Part shown: positions 8,036-16,701 of the stretch, in pieces | How the letters are laid out: the number at the start of each line of letters is the position of its first letter | Position numbering within the stretch: the stretch's first letter is position 1 | Assembly: GCA_903928915.1 (NCBI GenBank) | Contig: CAIYSL010000098.1 | Coordinates: forward strand, 161,179 to 225,178 | Origin: an uncultured Syntrophobacterales bacterium | GTDB taxonomy: Bacteria > Desulfobacterota > Syntrophia > Syntrophales > UBA5619 | Direction of reading: 5' to 3' | DNA: 64,000 nt | Notes under the pieces: generated by a model | Databases searched by the model: none | The model's input: the letters and a program-made list of their open reading frames with translations, nothing else | What the model was told of the DNA's origin: nothing | Translations under genes and position numbers: made by a program

Positions 8036-9085
8036 TCAAGAAAAAATCTCGTCCTCGGGTTCCTTCGCCAGAGAGCTGAGCCGCACCCCCACCAGGCGGA
8101 CCTTCCGGTCGAGGTCGATCCGCTTGAGGCAGGCAAAGGCCGCCTTGCGTATCCCCTCTTCGGAATCGGTGTGGCCCGCCATGGTCAGCGCCCGGGTGAA
8201 GGTGGTGAAATCCGCGAACCGGATCTTGATCGTCACGGTCCTGGCGAGGGTATGCTGCCCCCGCAGGTCGACGGTGACCTCCCGGGCCAACTCGGCAAGG
8301 GTGCGGGCGATCGCCTGCCAGTCGCTCACGTCCTCCTGGAAGGTGGTCTCGCGGCTCATCGACTTGGGCTCCCAGTGGGTGACGAGCGGGCTTTCGTCGA
8401 TCCCCCGGCTGGCTTCGTGCAGGTAGCCGCCGGAGGAGTTGCCGAAGCGTTCCACGAGCGCTTCCCGGGAAAGCGCGGCCAGTTGCCCGATCGTCTCGAC
8501 GCCCATCGCCTTCAGCGACTCCTCGGTCTTCGGCCCCACGCCGTACAGCTTCCGAATCGCCAGGGGCCACAGGCGCGACTCCACGTCGCACTCCCGGATG
8601 ATCGTGACGCCGTCGGGCTTCCGCAGATCCGAGGCGATCTTGGCCAGGAGCTTGTTGGAGGCGATGCCGATGGAGCAGGTAAGCCCCGTCTTTTCCCGGA
8701 CCCCCGCCTTGATCCTGACGGCGATCTCCTCGTCCGGCTCTTCGTGGCCGGTCACTTCGAGGTACGCCTCGTCGATCCCTACGTCTTCCATCACCGGGCT
8801 GATCGCCCGGAGAACCTCCTTGATGTCGCGGGAGATGCGGGAATAGGTCTCGTAATCGATGGGGAGAAACACCGCCCGGGGGCAGAGCTTGAAGGCAGTC
8901 CTCAGGGGCATCCCGGAGTGGACGTGAAATTTCCGGGCCTCGTAGTTGGCCGTGGAGACGACGCCCCGCCGCGCAGGGTCCCCCCCGCCGCCGATGACGA
9001 CCGGCTTGCCGGCAAGCTCGGGCCTCCGCTGCTGCTCCACGGCGGCGAAGAAGGCGTCCATGTCGATATGGAGGATCCGTCTCAT
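8036..9085 (-). CDS. dinB: DNA polymerase IV (Y-family translesion polymerase)
   Basis: This 349-aa protein is the translesion polymerase DinB. Metal-binding acids are D8 (ILHIDMDAFFAAVE) and D105-E106 (GIDEAYLE); the second motif usually reads SVDEA and here has Gly-Ile before Asp. SIGIASNKLLAKIASDLRKPDG is split across the palm and finger regions as expected, and GVGPKTEESLKAMG is a helix-hairpin-helix. The little-finger domain follows (FQEDVSDW to KVRLVGVRLSSL). There is no clear beta-clamp peptide at the extreme C-terminus. It overlaps the preceding spermidine-synthase-like gene by 4 nt (ATGA). A GAAC-N4-GTTC palindrome 15 nt upstream of the ATG suggests SOS control. Confidence 0.93.
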   Translation of the reverse strand: MRRILHIDMDAFFAAVEQQRRPELAGKPVVIGGGGDPARRGVVSTANYEARKFHVHSGMPLRTAFKLCPRAVFLPIDYETYSRISRDIKEVLRAISPVMEDVGIDEAYLEVTGHEEPDEEIAVRIKAGVREKTGLTCSIGIASNKLLAKIASDLRKPDGVTIIRECDVESRLWPLAIRKLYGVGPKTEESLKAMGVETIGQLAALSREALVERFGNSSGGYLHEASRGIDESPLVTHWEPKSMSRETTFQEDVSDWQAIARTLAELAREVTVDLRGQHTLARTVTIKIRFADFTTFTRALTMAGHTDSEEGIRKAAFACLKRIDLDRKVRLVGVRLSSLAKEPEDEIFS

Positions 9086-11643
9086 GGCACTGCGTTGTAT
9101 AGAACTTTCGTTCTATTGTCAAGCCGAAACAGCGCGAGCAGGGCGATGCCGTAGGCCGCGGCAGCGCCGGCCATCACCCAGGTGAACCCCAGCTCCACGG
9201 CGATCACCGTGGCCAAGAGGGTGCTGACCACGGAGAGGCAGCCGTTGATCCCCCAGGCCCAGGGGATCTCCGCCTCGGCCGTGGCCGCCAGGAGGCGGAT
9301 CCCCAGCGGAAAGGGCACCCCCATCAGCAGGCCGGCCGGAGCGATCAGCAGCAGCGCGAGGGCAATCCGGGCTCCCCCGGGCAGGCCGATCGCGGCCAGC
9401 AAGAGCGGCGTCAGGAACCGGGCGTACAGGAGGATGGTGCAGCAGATCGCCCCCAGCAGCGCCGGGCCGTGCCACCGCTCCTTCAGCAGGCGCTCCGAAA
9501 GGAGGCTGCCGATGCCGGAGCTCAGCAGCATCCCGGCGATCACCACGGCCGCTGCGGTGATCGGGCTCCCCAGAAAGAGGATGAACCGCTGGATCAGACA
9601 GATCTCCACGAACAGATACCCGAGGCCAAGGCCGCCGAAGTACAGCAGGGTGGCCAGACGCGACCGCCGGCCGGGGCCGAGGGCCCGCAGCGGCGCCAGG
9701 ATCAGGACGACCGCGGCGGCGGCGACCTGCGCCAGCGTCAGCAGGATGAGGAGGTAGCCCGCCTCGAGGAAGGGAAAGGCATCCAGGCCGTACAGCGCCG
9801 CAAGGTAGGGGATGCTCTGCCAGCGCAAAAACTGGGAAAAGTAGGGCCGGTCGTCGGTTGCCGGGCCGATGGCAAAGGGGTATGCGGCGATGAAGCGTCC
9901 CCGCGACGGGCCGAGGAGTGCGTCCAGGGCGAGGAAGAGCCGGTCGTCCGGGAGGCCGTGGAAGCGCATCCGCTCCTCCGGCCGCAGCCCGGGCAGGAGC
10001 GCGGGGTCGAACCGGAGCTCCGCGCAGAAGCGGCGGACCCTGTCCGCATCGGTGGCGGTCAGGGGGCTCTTCTTCGCCAGGAACGTGATCGTTGCCCAGC
10101 CGCGGACCGCCGCCACGTGCCGTCGCGGGTCAACCACCCCTTCCGCTTCCAGGGCCTCGGCGAGCAGCGCCAGGATCTTCAGGGGGTGGCGGAGCGGCTC
10201 GTCCAGCCAGCAGGTGACCCCGATCGCCCCGCCGGGGGTGAGCTTTTGCCAGACCTGGCGGAGGGCTTCCCGGGTCAGCAGGTAGTCCTCGCGGACGGCA
10301 TACAGACCGGAGGTGCCGCCGAAGGCGTCGGGCGTGGGCAGGAGGACCAGGTCGTAGTGCGACCGGTCCCGGGAGAGGAAGGTCCGCGACGAGAGGGGCT
10401 GGAGCGAGACAGCCGGGTGGCTGACCGCAGCGTCGCCCCCCCCCGCGGATTCGCCGGCGAGCAGCGGGAGGACCGCGGGGTGGGGCTCCACCGCCGTGAT
10501 CCGCGTTGCGCCGCGGTTCACGGCCTGGGATACGAGGCCGAGCGACCCTGCGTCGAGGATCAGGACGCTCTGGGACTTCCCCAGGGCGTACGGGAGGGCG
10601 CCGGTGGTATGGTCCAGGAAGGCGCCCTGGCCGGGGCCGACAATGGCGCCGAACCAGTCGCCGCTGTTGAACAGCGCCGCTCCCCCCGGGATCTCCTCCT
10701 GCCAGGTGAGACTGAGCCCCGGCGCGGTCCGGAGGGCCGGGGAGGAGAAGCGCTGCATCAGGCCGTGGGGGCTCGTCCGTTCGGCAGTGATCCTGGCGCC
10801 GGGCAGATGGAGGCTGCGGCTCAGCCCCTTGAACTCCGAGAGGACCGGGACGGGCGGATGGACCACGGCGAAGGCCACGGCCAGGGCGGAGAGCAAAACG
10901 GCGGCGACCAGTGCCGGCTGCCACCCGCTGGCGGGACGGCCTGCCGCTCGGCGCAGCAGCCCTCCGGCGGCCCTGCCCCCCGGACCCGGCTCCGCCCGAG
11001 CGGCGGCACCGCCCCTGCCCTCGCCTTTTGCCAGCGCAGGCGCAGCCGGATCGGCCACTCCGCCGAGCCCCTCGGGCAGGACCAGGAGCCCTGCGGCCAG
11101 GGCGGGCAGCGCGGCGAGCCCCGGAAGCATCGCCGGCGCGAACAGCCACATCAGGCCGGTCATCAGCGCCCCCCCGGCGGCGGAACCGGCGAGGTTCCAG
11201 AAGTACAGCCTGCCGATCTCGCCCGCGTCCCGGACGAAGAGCATCCCCACGGCCAGCGCCGCCAGGAAGATGGGAAGGAAGAACACGCCGTAGCTGAGAA
11301 CCAGCTTCAGCAGCTCCCGGCCGGCGGTGAACACCAGCAGGGAATCGAACCGGACCCCGGGGAGCTGGGCGATCCCGACGGCCAGGGCCATCCCTGCCGC
11401 CGAGAGGCACAGCAGCAGCGGCAGGAGGGAATCGAACCGCCGCAGCAGCCATGGCCGCAGCAGGGCAAGACAGGTTCCCGCGGCGCCGAACCCCAACAGG
11501 GCGACGGCGATGATCATCGCGGCGAAATGGCGCCACTGGACGAGCGACAGGAACTGCATCAGCGCCAGTTGGAAGGCGATCACCGCCGCCGAGATCATCG
11601 CCAGGCTGAGATGGCGGCGGGTCTTGGGATACGCCGGGGCCAT
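9082..11643 (-). CDS. Membrane protein with internal spermidine-synthase-like (Rossmann) domain
   Basis: This 853-aa protein has an N-terminal block of about six to seven membrane segments (1-270), a soluble central domain (about 290-590) and a second block of about seven segments (about 600-845). The central part resembles polyamine aminopropyltransferase/methyltransferase folds: VLILDAGSLGLVSQAV is the nucleotide-binding loop, followed by ITAVEPHPAV and YDLVLLPTPDAF. ATDDRPYFSQFL is seen in other membrane-bound spermidine-synthase-like proteins. Key substrate acids of true SpeE were not confirmed, so activity is uncertain. It starts 1 nt into the pcm stop codon and overlaps dinB by 4 nt. 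The three genes form an operon. Confidence 0.75.
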   Translation of the reverse strand: MAPAYPKTRRHLSLAMISAAVIAFQLALMQFLSLVQWRHFAAMIIAVALLGFGAAGTCLALLRPWLLRRFDSLLPLLLCLSAAGMALAVGIAQLPGVRFDSLLVFTAGRELLKLVLSYGVFFLPIFLAALAVGMLFVRDAGEIGRLYFWNLAGSAAGGALMTGLMWLFAPAMLPGLAALPALAAGLLVLPEGLGGVADPAAPALAKGEGRGGAAARAEPGPGGRAAGGLLRRAAGRPASGWQPALVAAVLLSALAVAFAVVHPPVPVLSEFKGLSRSLHLPGARITAERTSPHGLMQRFSSPALRTAPGLSLTWQEEIPGGAALFNSGDWFGAIVGPGQGAFLDHTTGALPYALGKSQSVLILDAGSLGLVSQAVNRGATRITAVEPHPAVLPLLAGESAGGGDAAVSHPAVSLQPLSSRTFLSRDRSHYDLVLLPTPDAFGGTSGLYAVREDYLLTREALRQVWQKLTPGGAIGVTCWLDEPLRHPLKILALLAEALEAEGVVDPRRHVAAVRGWATITFLAKKSPLTATDADRVRRFCAELRFDPALLPGLRPEERMRFHGLPDDRLFLALDALLGPSRGRFIAAYPFAIGPATDDRPYFSQFLRWQSIPYLAALYGLDAFPFLEAGYLLILLTLAQVAAAAVVLILAPLRALGPGRRSRLATLLYFGGLGLGYLFVEICLIQRFILFLGSPITAAAVVIAGMLLSSGIGSLLSERLLKERWHGPALLGAICCTILLYARFLTPLLLAAIGLPGGARIALALLLIAPAGLLMGVPFPLGIRLLAATAEAEIPWAWGINGCLSVVSTLLATVIAVELGFTWVMAGAAAAYGIALLALFRLDNRTKVLYNAVP
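9100..9115. promoter_or_regulatory. SOS-box-like palindrome upstream of dinB
   Basis: TAGAACTTTCGTTCTA has 6-bp inverted arms around a 4-nt centre and contains GAAC-N4-GTTC, the core of the LexA box best known from Gram-positive bacteria. It ends 15 nt upstream of the dinB start and lies inside the last codons of the upstream gene. The assignment rests on position in front of a typical SOS gene and on the motif; the LexA of this organism is not in the window. Confidence 0.6.
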
Positions 11644-12488
11644 CAGGGCGCTCTCCGGAAGGGGACGAACCGGACCGGCATCAGCTGGCGGGTGGTCGTC
11701 TGCCCTCCCCGTTTCTCCACGAGGGTCAGCATCTGGGTGAAGAACGGGGCGCCTACGGGGATGATCATCCGCCCCCCCTCCCTGAGCTGTGCGATCAGCG
11801 GCGGCGGGATGTACTCGGCCGCGGCGGTGACGACGATGGCGTCGAAGGGGGCCTCGTCGGGCCAGCCGTCGTGGCCGTCGGCGACCCGCACCGCTGCGTT
11901 TCGGTAGCCCAGGTTCCGCAGGCGCTCCTGCGCCGTCTTCCCCAGTTCGGGGATGATCTCGACGGTGAAGACCTGCGCGACGATCTCGGCCAGGACGGCC
12001 GCCTGATAGCCCGAGCCGGTGCCGATCTCCAGGACCCGGTGCCCGGGCCGGGGGCGGATGCTCTCGGTCATGGCGGCCACGATGTAGGGCTGGGAGATCG
12101 TCTGGCCGTACCCGATCGGGAGTGGCCGGTCGTCGTAGGCATCGCCGAGCTGACCGGCCGGGACGAAGCGGTGGCGCTGCACCGCCCCCATGGCCTTGAG
12201 CACGGCCGGGTCGGCCACGCCCCGTTGGGCGATCTGGGTGCGGACCATGGCCGCGCGCCGGGCAGCGAGGGAGGCCTCCTCGGTTACCGCCGCAGGCGCG
12301 GCGGCCGCCAGGAGCAGCACGCAGCCGAGGATCGAGAGGGGCGCCGCGGACCTCGTCGGCCGCAGGGTGCGGCAGGCGGCAACCCGGGTTCCCCCGTTAC
12401 CAGGGCGCCTGCGGGCCGGGGGCCGGCCCTCCGGCGGGGACAGGCACGCTCCAGGGGTTCGGACCCCTCTTCCGGTCGGGGCCATCAT
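11643..12488 (-). CDS. pcm: Protein-L-isoaspartate O-methyltransferase, with N-terminal extension/signal-like segment
   Basis: Residues from about 80 onward are a complete Pcm: MVRTQIAQRGVADPAVLKAM, RHRFVP, then YDDRPLPIGYGQTISQP, VLEIGTGSGYQAAVLA (SAM-binding loop) and GGRMIIPVG. Pcm methylates isoaspartyl residues in damaged proteins for repair. About 75 residues precede this, including the hydrophobic PLSILGCVLLLAAAAPAA, which looks like a signal peptide or anchor, so the enzyme may act in the periplasm. The true start is uncertain because the first 45 residues are proline/arginine-rich and may be untranslated. The next gene starts within the stop codon, indicating translational coupling. 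Confidence 0.85.
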   Translation of the reverse strand: MMAPTGRGVRTPGACLSPPEGRPPARRRPGNGGTRVAACRTLRPTRSAAPLSILGCVLLLAAAAPAAVTEEASLAARRAAMVRTQIAQRGVADPAVLKAMGAVQRHRFVPAGQLGDAYDDRPLPIGYGQTISQPYIVAAMTESIRPRPGHRVLEIGTGSGYQAAVLAEIVAQVFTVEIIPELGKTAQERLRNLGYRNAAVRVADGHDGWPDEAPFDAIVVTAAAEYIPPPLIAQLREGGRMIIPVGAPFFTQMLTLVEKRGGQTTTRQLMPVRFVPFRRAP

Positions 12489-12530
12489 CCGCTCTTCCCT
12501 CCTCCGGTCATGCTGCGGCAGCGCACCGCC

Positions 12531-13397
12531 CTACCTGATCCTCCTGAGGATCTCCTCCCAATCCGCCACCGCCTCCCGATCCTCGGTAGCATCGAAACTG
12601 AAGGCGCGCGTCGCGTACCCCCTGGCGGCCTGCATCAGCTCCGGATTCCCGACCACGGCCCTGACCTTCAGCCGCTTCTCCCTGAGCGCCGCAAACACCG
12701 CGTCGCCCCCGGGAATCAGCGGGGCCTCGGGGAACCCGCGCTCCTTCAGCAGCCTCTTCATGGCGGCCGCGCCGATAAGCCCGCCCCCGAGGAACACCAC
12801 GGGGTAGTGGCGGCTGAGCTTCTTCAGCGCCTCCACGCTCCCGGGGCGCGGCTTCATCGTCAGGGAGCGCTCGAGCAGCCCCCCCTCCACCTCGATCAAG
12901 ACCAGCCCCGCCGATTCCTTCACCGCCAGGAGCAGCCCCTCGGCCCGCCCGCCCCGGGCCTCCGCCCGGAGGCTGTGGAGACGGGCCGTCCTCGGAACGA
13001 AGGAGAAGAAGGCGACGCCGTCGCCCCCGGACAGGTTCTTGCCGACCCGCCTGCCGTCTACGAAGAATTCCACCAGCACACCGCCGGCGCCGAACAGACC
13101 GCTTCCCGTCTCGGCCCGGAGCATCACCTCCCGCCCCACCAGTGCAAGGGCATCGTGCAGGGTGACCTGCGCCGGCGCCGCGGCCGGCGCCGGGAGGACG
13201 GAAAACAGGAGGCTGAGGACCAGGGGGAAAAGGGGCAGCCTGCCCCGGGGCGTGCGCAGCGGCGCCGGGTGTGCCGCGCCGTCAGACCCGGCCCCCCGGT
13301 CCGCAGCGGATGGGGCCGACCGGCAGTGACCGCCGGCAGCCCGGCGGCCTGTACACCGATCATCGCAAACAGGGCCATGCATCGCACTACCTCCCAA
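12531..13397 (-). CDS. Secreted protein with Ig-like N-terminal part and HAD-like C-terminal domain
   Basis: About 50 arginine/proline-rich residues precede the hydrophobic LPLFPLVLSLLFSVLPAPAAA, which looks like a signal peptide, so the annotated start is probably too far upstream; no good ATG/GTG lies just before it. Residues about 80-165 look like a beta-sandwich (VLVEFFVDGRRVG, GDGVAFFSFVP). Residues about 170-288 resemble HAD-superfamily phosphatase-like domains: PGSVEALKKLSRHYPVVFL, a GGDAVFAALREKRLKVRAVV stretch and a final FDATEDREAVADWEEI. The nucleophile Asp of true HAD enzymes is not evident; LVLIEVEGGLL occupies that place, so catalysis is doubtful. The gene precedes pcm by 42 nt on the same strand. 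Confidence 0.55.
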   Translation of the reverse strand: MGGSAMHGPVCDDRCTGRRAAGGHCRSAPSAADRGAGSDGAAHPAPLRTPRGRLPLFPLVLSLLFSVLPAPAAAPAQVTLHDALALVGREVMLRAETGSGLFGAGGVLVEFFVDGRRVGKNLSGGDGVAFFSFVPRTARLHSLRAEARGGRAEGLLLAVKESAGLVLIEVEGGLLERSLTMKPRPGSVEALKKLSRHYPVVFLGGGLIGAAAMKRLLKERGFPEAPLIPGGDAVFAALREKRLKVRAVVGNPELMQAARGYATRAFSFDATEDREAVADWEEILRRIR

Positions 13398-13443
13398 GTC
13401 AGGCAGCCGGCTCCGGCAGGAGACGAGACTGCAACGACAGGGC

Positions 13444-14754
13444 TCAGCCTACAGGCCCTGCGGGATGCCCCGCAGGCGGCCCGGGCGGGCGCATCCTCAC
13501 GGAGACGATCCCCGTGAGGAAGAACACCCCCACGAAAAAGGTGAACGGAACGGCGTAGCTCCCCAGCAGGTCGAAGCAGTAGCCCGCGAAAATCGGGCCG
13601 ATCGCGTTGGCGGCGAAGTAGAAGGGGTTTGCCAGGCTGTAGACGCTGCCCAGTGAACGGCGGCCGAAAAATTCCGCCCAGATGACGGGAAGCAGGGGGT
13701 TCCTGCCGCCGTGGATGATCCCGTGGAGCGACGCCAGGAGCACTATCAGCCCCATCCCCCAGGGGCCTTCGGGCCGGGAGAGGATCGCCCAGTACAGCGC
13801 CAGGAACACCACGCCGTTTCCCACGACGTTGGCGGCCAGGAGACGCTGGATGTGAACCCGTTCGGTCAGGGCCCCCCACAGCGGGGCCCCCACCATGCCG
13901 GTGAGCGCCACGATGCTGAGGAGCGACACGGCCGTGGCCTCGCTGAACCCCTGGTCGGTCAGGAAGGGGTACAGGTGGAAATTGATCCCGGCCTGCTGGA
14001 AGGGGATCAGGCTGTTGAGCAGGGTCAGCGCCCAAAACGCCCGGGTGCGCATCGCCTCCGACCGGGTCCAGACGGGCTCCTCCGGCCCGCCGGCATGTTC
14101 ACTCCCATTTCCCGGCCGGGGACCGCCGGCCTGAGCCGCTGCGGAGCCGGGCGCGGCGCCGTCGGGCAAGAGCCCCATGTCCTCGGGCCTGCGCCGGAGA
14201 AGGAGCAGCGCGGGGATGCCCGAGATCAAAAACACCACGACCCCCAGGGTGCCCCAGGCCATCCTCCATCCCAGGGCGAGGATTAGAAACTGCACCATCA
14301 GCGGCAAGAGCGCGCTCCCGAGCCGGTCGCCGATCCGGGTGATCCCCATGGCCCTGCCCCGGAAGCGGACGAACCAGTTGGCCACGGAGACCGAGATCGC
14401 CAGGCTCAGTACCCCCACGGCGACCATGCGCCCCACCCCGAAGAACAGGTACAGCCCCCAGAGGCTCTCGACGAAGGTCATGGCCGCCAGGCCGAGGCTC
14501 ATAAACAGGACCCCCCAGAACGACATCATCCGCGGTCCGTACCGGTCGAGCAGCGGCCCCACCACCAGGGACAAGAGCCCCCCCAGGAGCGACCCGAAGG
14601 CGATCGCGCCGGTCACGGAGGCCCGCGACCAGCCGAACTCCTCCACCATCGGTTTCATGAAAATGGACAGGATGTTCTGGAAAACTCCGGACTCGGTAAA
14701 ACCGATCAGGAACGAAACGCCGACGATGATCCAGCCGTAGAAGGGTTTGCGCAA
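13444..14754 (-). CDS. MFS transporter (monocarboxylate/oxalate-formate antiporter-like)
   Basis: This 436-aa protein has twelve predicted membrane segments with a central cytoplasmic loop (about 190-225). YGWIIVGVSFLIGFTESGVF at the N-terminus and the loop GPLLDRYGPRMM (the MFS motif A position) fit the monocarboxylate/OFA branch of the major facilitator superfamily. RRRPEDMGLLPDG at the end of the first half is typical of this branch. The substrate is probably a small carboxylate but is not shown by sequence. It stands alone between two minus-strand genes, with about 46 nt to the next. Confidence 0.85.
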   Translation of the reverse strand: MRKPFYGWIIVGVSFLIGFTESGVFQNILSIFMKPMVEEFGWSRASVTGAIAFGSLLGGLLSLVVGPLLDRYGPRMMSFWGVLFMSLGLAAMTFVESLWGLYLFFGVGRMVAVGVLSLAISVSVANWFVRFRGRAMGITRIGDRLGSALLPLMVQFLILALGWRMAWGTLGVVVFLISGIPALLLLRRRPEDMGLLPDGAAPGSAAAQAGGPRPGNGSEHAGGPEEPVWTRSEAMRTRAFWALTLLNSLIPFQQAGINFHLYPFLTDQGFSEATAVSLLSIVALTGMVGAPLWGALTERVHIQRLLAANVVGNGVVFLALYWAILSRPEGPWGMGLIVLLASLHGIIHGGRNPLLPVIWAEFFGRRSLGSVYSLANPFYFAANAIGPIFAGYCFDLLGSYAVPFTFFVGVFFLTGIVSVRMRPPGPPAGHPAGPVG

Positions 14755-14803
14755 TCCGAACCTGCTTTCTGAACCGGGGGCAACGGCGGCACCGGGGTCC
14801 CGC

Positions 14804-15007
14804 TCACGGCCCTGTCCGGCGGGGCGTTTCGCCGGCGAGGCAATCCGGCTTCCAGAGGCACGCCTCCCCGCATTCTTCCCGCGTACGATAGCAGGGCGAG
14901 TACCCTTCCCTCACCTGAATGTCACGGATGATCTCCTGCTTGGTACGTCCGACCCGGACATCCACCCCCCACCTGCGGGCGATTTCACGCACTTCCTGCA
15001 TCTTCAC
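14804..15007 (-). CDS. Small SAP/Rho-N-like conserved protein with four cysteines
   Basis: The protein is 67 aa with a GTG start, chosen because AGGAGG sits 6 nt upstream of the GTG; the internal ATG two codons later would be 12 nt away. The first 35 residues (KMQEVREIARRWGV, RTKQEIIRDIQ) form the helix-extended-helix of small SAP-like domains. The C-terminal part carries four cysteines (SPCYRTREECGEACLWKPDC) that could bind a metal. Similar short proteins occur in Geobacter-type deltaproteobacteria. A nucleic-acid-binding role is an inference from the SAP-like half only. Confidence 0.65.
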   Translation of the reverse strand: MKMQEVREIARRWGVDVRVGRTKQEIIRDIQVREGYSPCYRTREECGEACLWKPDCLAGETPRRTGP

Positions 15008-15418
15008 GGCGAACCTCCTTCCTCGCACCGTCGGGTTGCGGCAACAGGGGAGCACGTCGCTCGACAACCTTCGCCCCGAGTATACCACAGCTCCCCCGGA
15101 AACGCCGCAGCGATTTGGAGGGGAAGGCTCGCAGAGCCCCTGCCGGATGAGGCGGCCCGGCAATTAATGGTTGAAATTTTGCGGAAATCCGTTTACACGG
15201 TGAGGAACGCTTCCCATTTCCCGGTGCCCGCAGCCGGCGGCTCGAACGTACGCCCGCGGTCCCCCGGTGCCGACGCATATCGGTCGTAGAGCGCCCCGCC
15301 CGGCGGGCGGCTTTCGCGGCAGGGAAGCGCTCCGGTTCGCATGGCGCCCCCGCAGGGCTCGCGGGTCGCGCCCCCGGTCAGGGGAACAGGACTCTTCGGT
15401 CCACGAACGAGGCCCCGG
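15008..15418. other. Intergenic region with no recognisable gene
   Basis: About 410 nt lie between the divergent small genes. A TATACT-like box in minus orientation near 15077-15082 could serve the SAP-like gene. Short open frames on both strands have no family features and poor starts. I see no RNA gene or repeat here. Confidence 0.4.
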
Positions 15419-15691
15419 ATGAACGACCACGCCCTCTTGGAGCAGCTCGAAGAACTGGCAGAACGGCTGTCCGTCACGGTTCGGTATGAGAACATCGCCC
15501 GGGAGGATGCGTACGGCCGGGGGGGGCTGTGCCGCGTCAAGGGCGAATACGTGCTGTTCGTCTATTCCCGGGCGACTCTGCGGGAAAAAATCCGGATCAT
15601 CTCCGGTTCGCTCAGAAAGTTCGACCTCGGCGGCATGTACGTGCTGCCCGCCCTCAGAGAACTGCTGGACAGCAGGGGTCCCGACGGGTGA
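15419..15691 (+). CDS. Conserved hypothetical protein, 90 aa
   Basis: The start MNDHALLEQLEELAERL was chosen because the preceding in-frame residues are arginine/proline-rich and look non-coding. The protein is soluble and alternates helix (1-17), beta (RLSVTVRYENI, YVLFVYSRATL) and helix (EKIRIISGSLRKFDL, VLPALRELLDSRG). I recognise no domain with a known role, though the same architecture occurs as an uncharacterised small protein in deltaproteobacteria. No co-directional close neighbour gives a functional clue; the cytidylate-kinase-like gene follows after 138 nt and has its own promoter. Confidence 0.6.
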   Translation: MNDHALLEQLEELAERLSVTVRYENIAREDAYGRGGLCRVKGEYVLFVYSRATLREKIRIISGSLRKFDLGGMYVLPALRELLDSRGPDG

Positions 15692-15745
15692 AGACGTCAA
15701 GGCCGGTCTTCCCCCGCGACCCGGGCGCGGGCCGCATCAATTTCC

Positions 15746-15776
15746 TTGACACGGCCCGCCCCTCTTCCTGTACAAT
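15746..15776 (+). promoter_or_regulatory. Candidate sigma-70 promoter for cytidylate-kinase-like gene
   Basis: A perfect TTGACA at 15746-15751 and TACAAT at 15771-15776 lie 54 nt upstream of the next start codon. The 19-nt spacer is longer than the 17-nt optimum but within the tolerated range. Confidence 0.5.
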
Positions 15777-15829
15777 CAGGCCGTAGCGATGTTCTCCCTC
15801 GTTCCACCCCCCCCTGGAGGAGGCGTGCC

Positions 15830-16555
15830 ATGCAGACACCGAAACACCGTTCCCTGGATCAACTCGTGGAAGAACAGCTCGCCAAGTGGCGGCAGCTCAT
15901 GAGCGGGCAGGAACGGGAGCGCGACCGCCCGTCCCCCCAACCCTGCATCAGCATCTCACGCGAGCCGGGATGCGGCGGCACCGCGATCGCACGGCGCCTT
16001 GCCGCCGACCTCGGCATGGACGTGATCGGGTCGAGCATCATTCAGCAGGTGGCCGAGCGGGCCGATATCAGCGAGAAGGTGATCGCCTCCCTGGACGAAA
16101 AGCAGGTTCGCCTGCGGGACCTCTGGCTCGAATCGCTGTTCAGGACGCGCCACATCCTCCCGAATGAATACCTCCGCTACCTCTCCCGGGTTGTCGGCAC
16201 CATCGGCAAGCAGGGCAATACGATCATCATCGGCCGGGGAGGCCAGTTCCTCCTCCCGCCCGACGAGACCTTCCGCATCCGCCTCGTCGGACCCCGGGAG
16301 ACCCGGATCCGCAACGTCATGGGATATTCGAACACGGATTACGAAACGGCAAAACGCTACGTGGTCAAGACGGAAACGGACCGCAACGCCTTCCACTGCC
16401 GCCATTTCGGGGCCGACTGGACGAACCCCGTCCATTACGACCTGACGATCAACATCGGCGTCCTCGGCGCCGAGGGGGCCGGCGCCGTCGTCAAGGACGG
16501 GTTCGCCGCTTGGAAGGATGCCCGCCGCAGTCGGCAGCAGGATTGCCGAACCTGA
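15830..16555 (+). CDS. Cytidylate-kinase-like family protein
   Basis: This 241-aa protein has a P-loop-like sequence at about 45-60 (SREPGCGGTAIARRLA) followed by LGMDVIGSSIIQQVAERADIS, as in the cytidylate-kinase-like (AAK6) family of uncharacterised nucleotide-binding proteins. GNTIIIGRGGQFLL and RIRLVGPRETRIRNVM supply the second strand and a lid-like arginine region. The start is supported by GGAGGAGG 6 nt upstream; similarity begins only after about 40 helical residues. The substrate is unknown, since the family lacks proven CMP kinase activity. It stands alone on the plus strand and ends at a strong hairpin. Confidence 0.8.
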   Translation: MQTPKHRSLDQLVEEQLAKWRQLMSGQERERDRPSPQPCISISREPGCGGTAIARRLAADLGMDVIGSSIIQQVAERADISEKVIASLDEKQVRLRDLWLESLFRTRHILPNEYLRYLSRVVGTIGKQGNTIIIGRGGQFLLPPDETFRIRLVGPRETRIRNVMGYSNTDYETAKRYVVKTETDRNAFHCRHFGADWTNPVHYDLTINIGVLGAEGAGAVVKDGFAAWKDARRSRQQDCRT

Positions 16556-16656
16556 CCGCTTCCGCAGCCGCCTCTCGACGGCGCCGCTGCGCCATTCGCG
16601 CGACCCTGCCCGGGGCCGGCGGATGCCGGCCCGGGGAGGACCAGTCCAGGAGTACG

Positions 16657-16678
16657 CCCCCCGGCAACAGCCGGGGGG
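16657..16678. terminator. Strong GC hairpin, bidirectional terminator
   Basis: CCCCCCGGC and GCCGGGGGG form a perfect 9-bp stem with an AACA loop. It lies between the convergent cytidylate-kinase-like and uspA genes. A long T tract is lacking on both sides, so its termination strength is uncertain. Confidence 0.6.
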
Positions 16679-16701
16679 CTGATCGATCGGTCGGGGTTGT
16701 G

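Noticed and set aside
9469-11907. A long plus-strand frame opposite the spermidine-synthase-like gene
   Set aside because: Composition is Gln/Arg/Gly-rich without domain motifs, as expected for an antisense shadow in GC-rich DNA.
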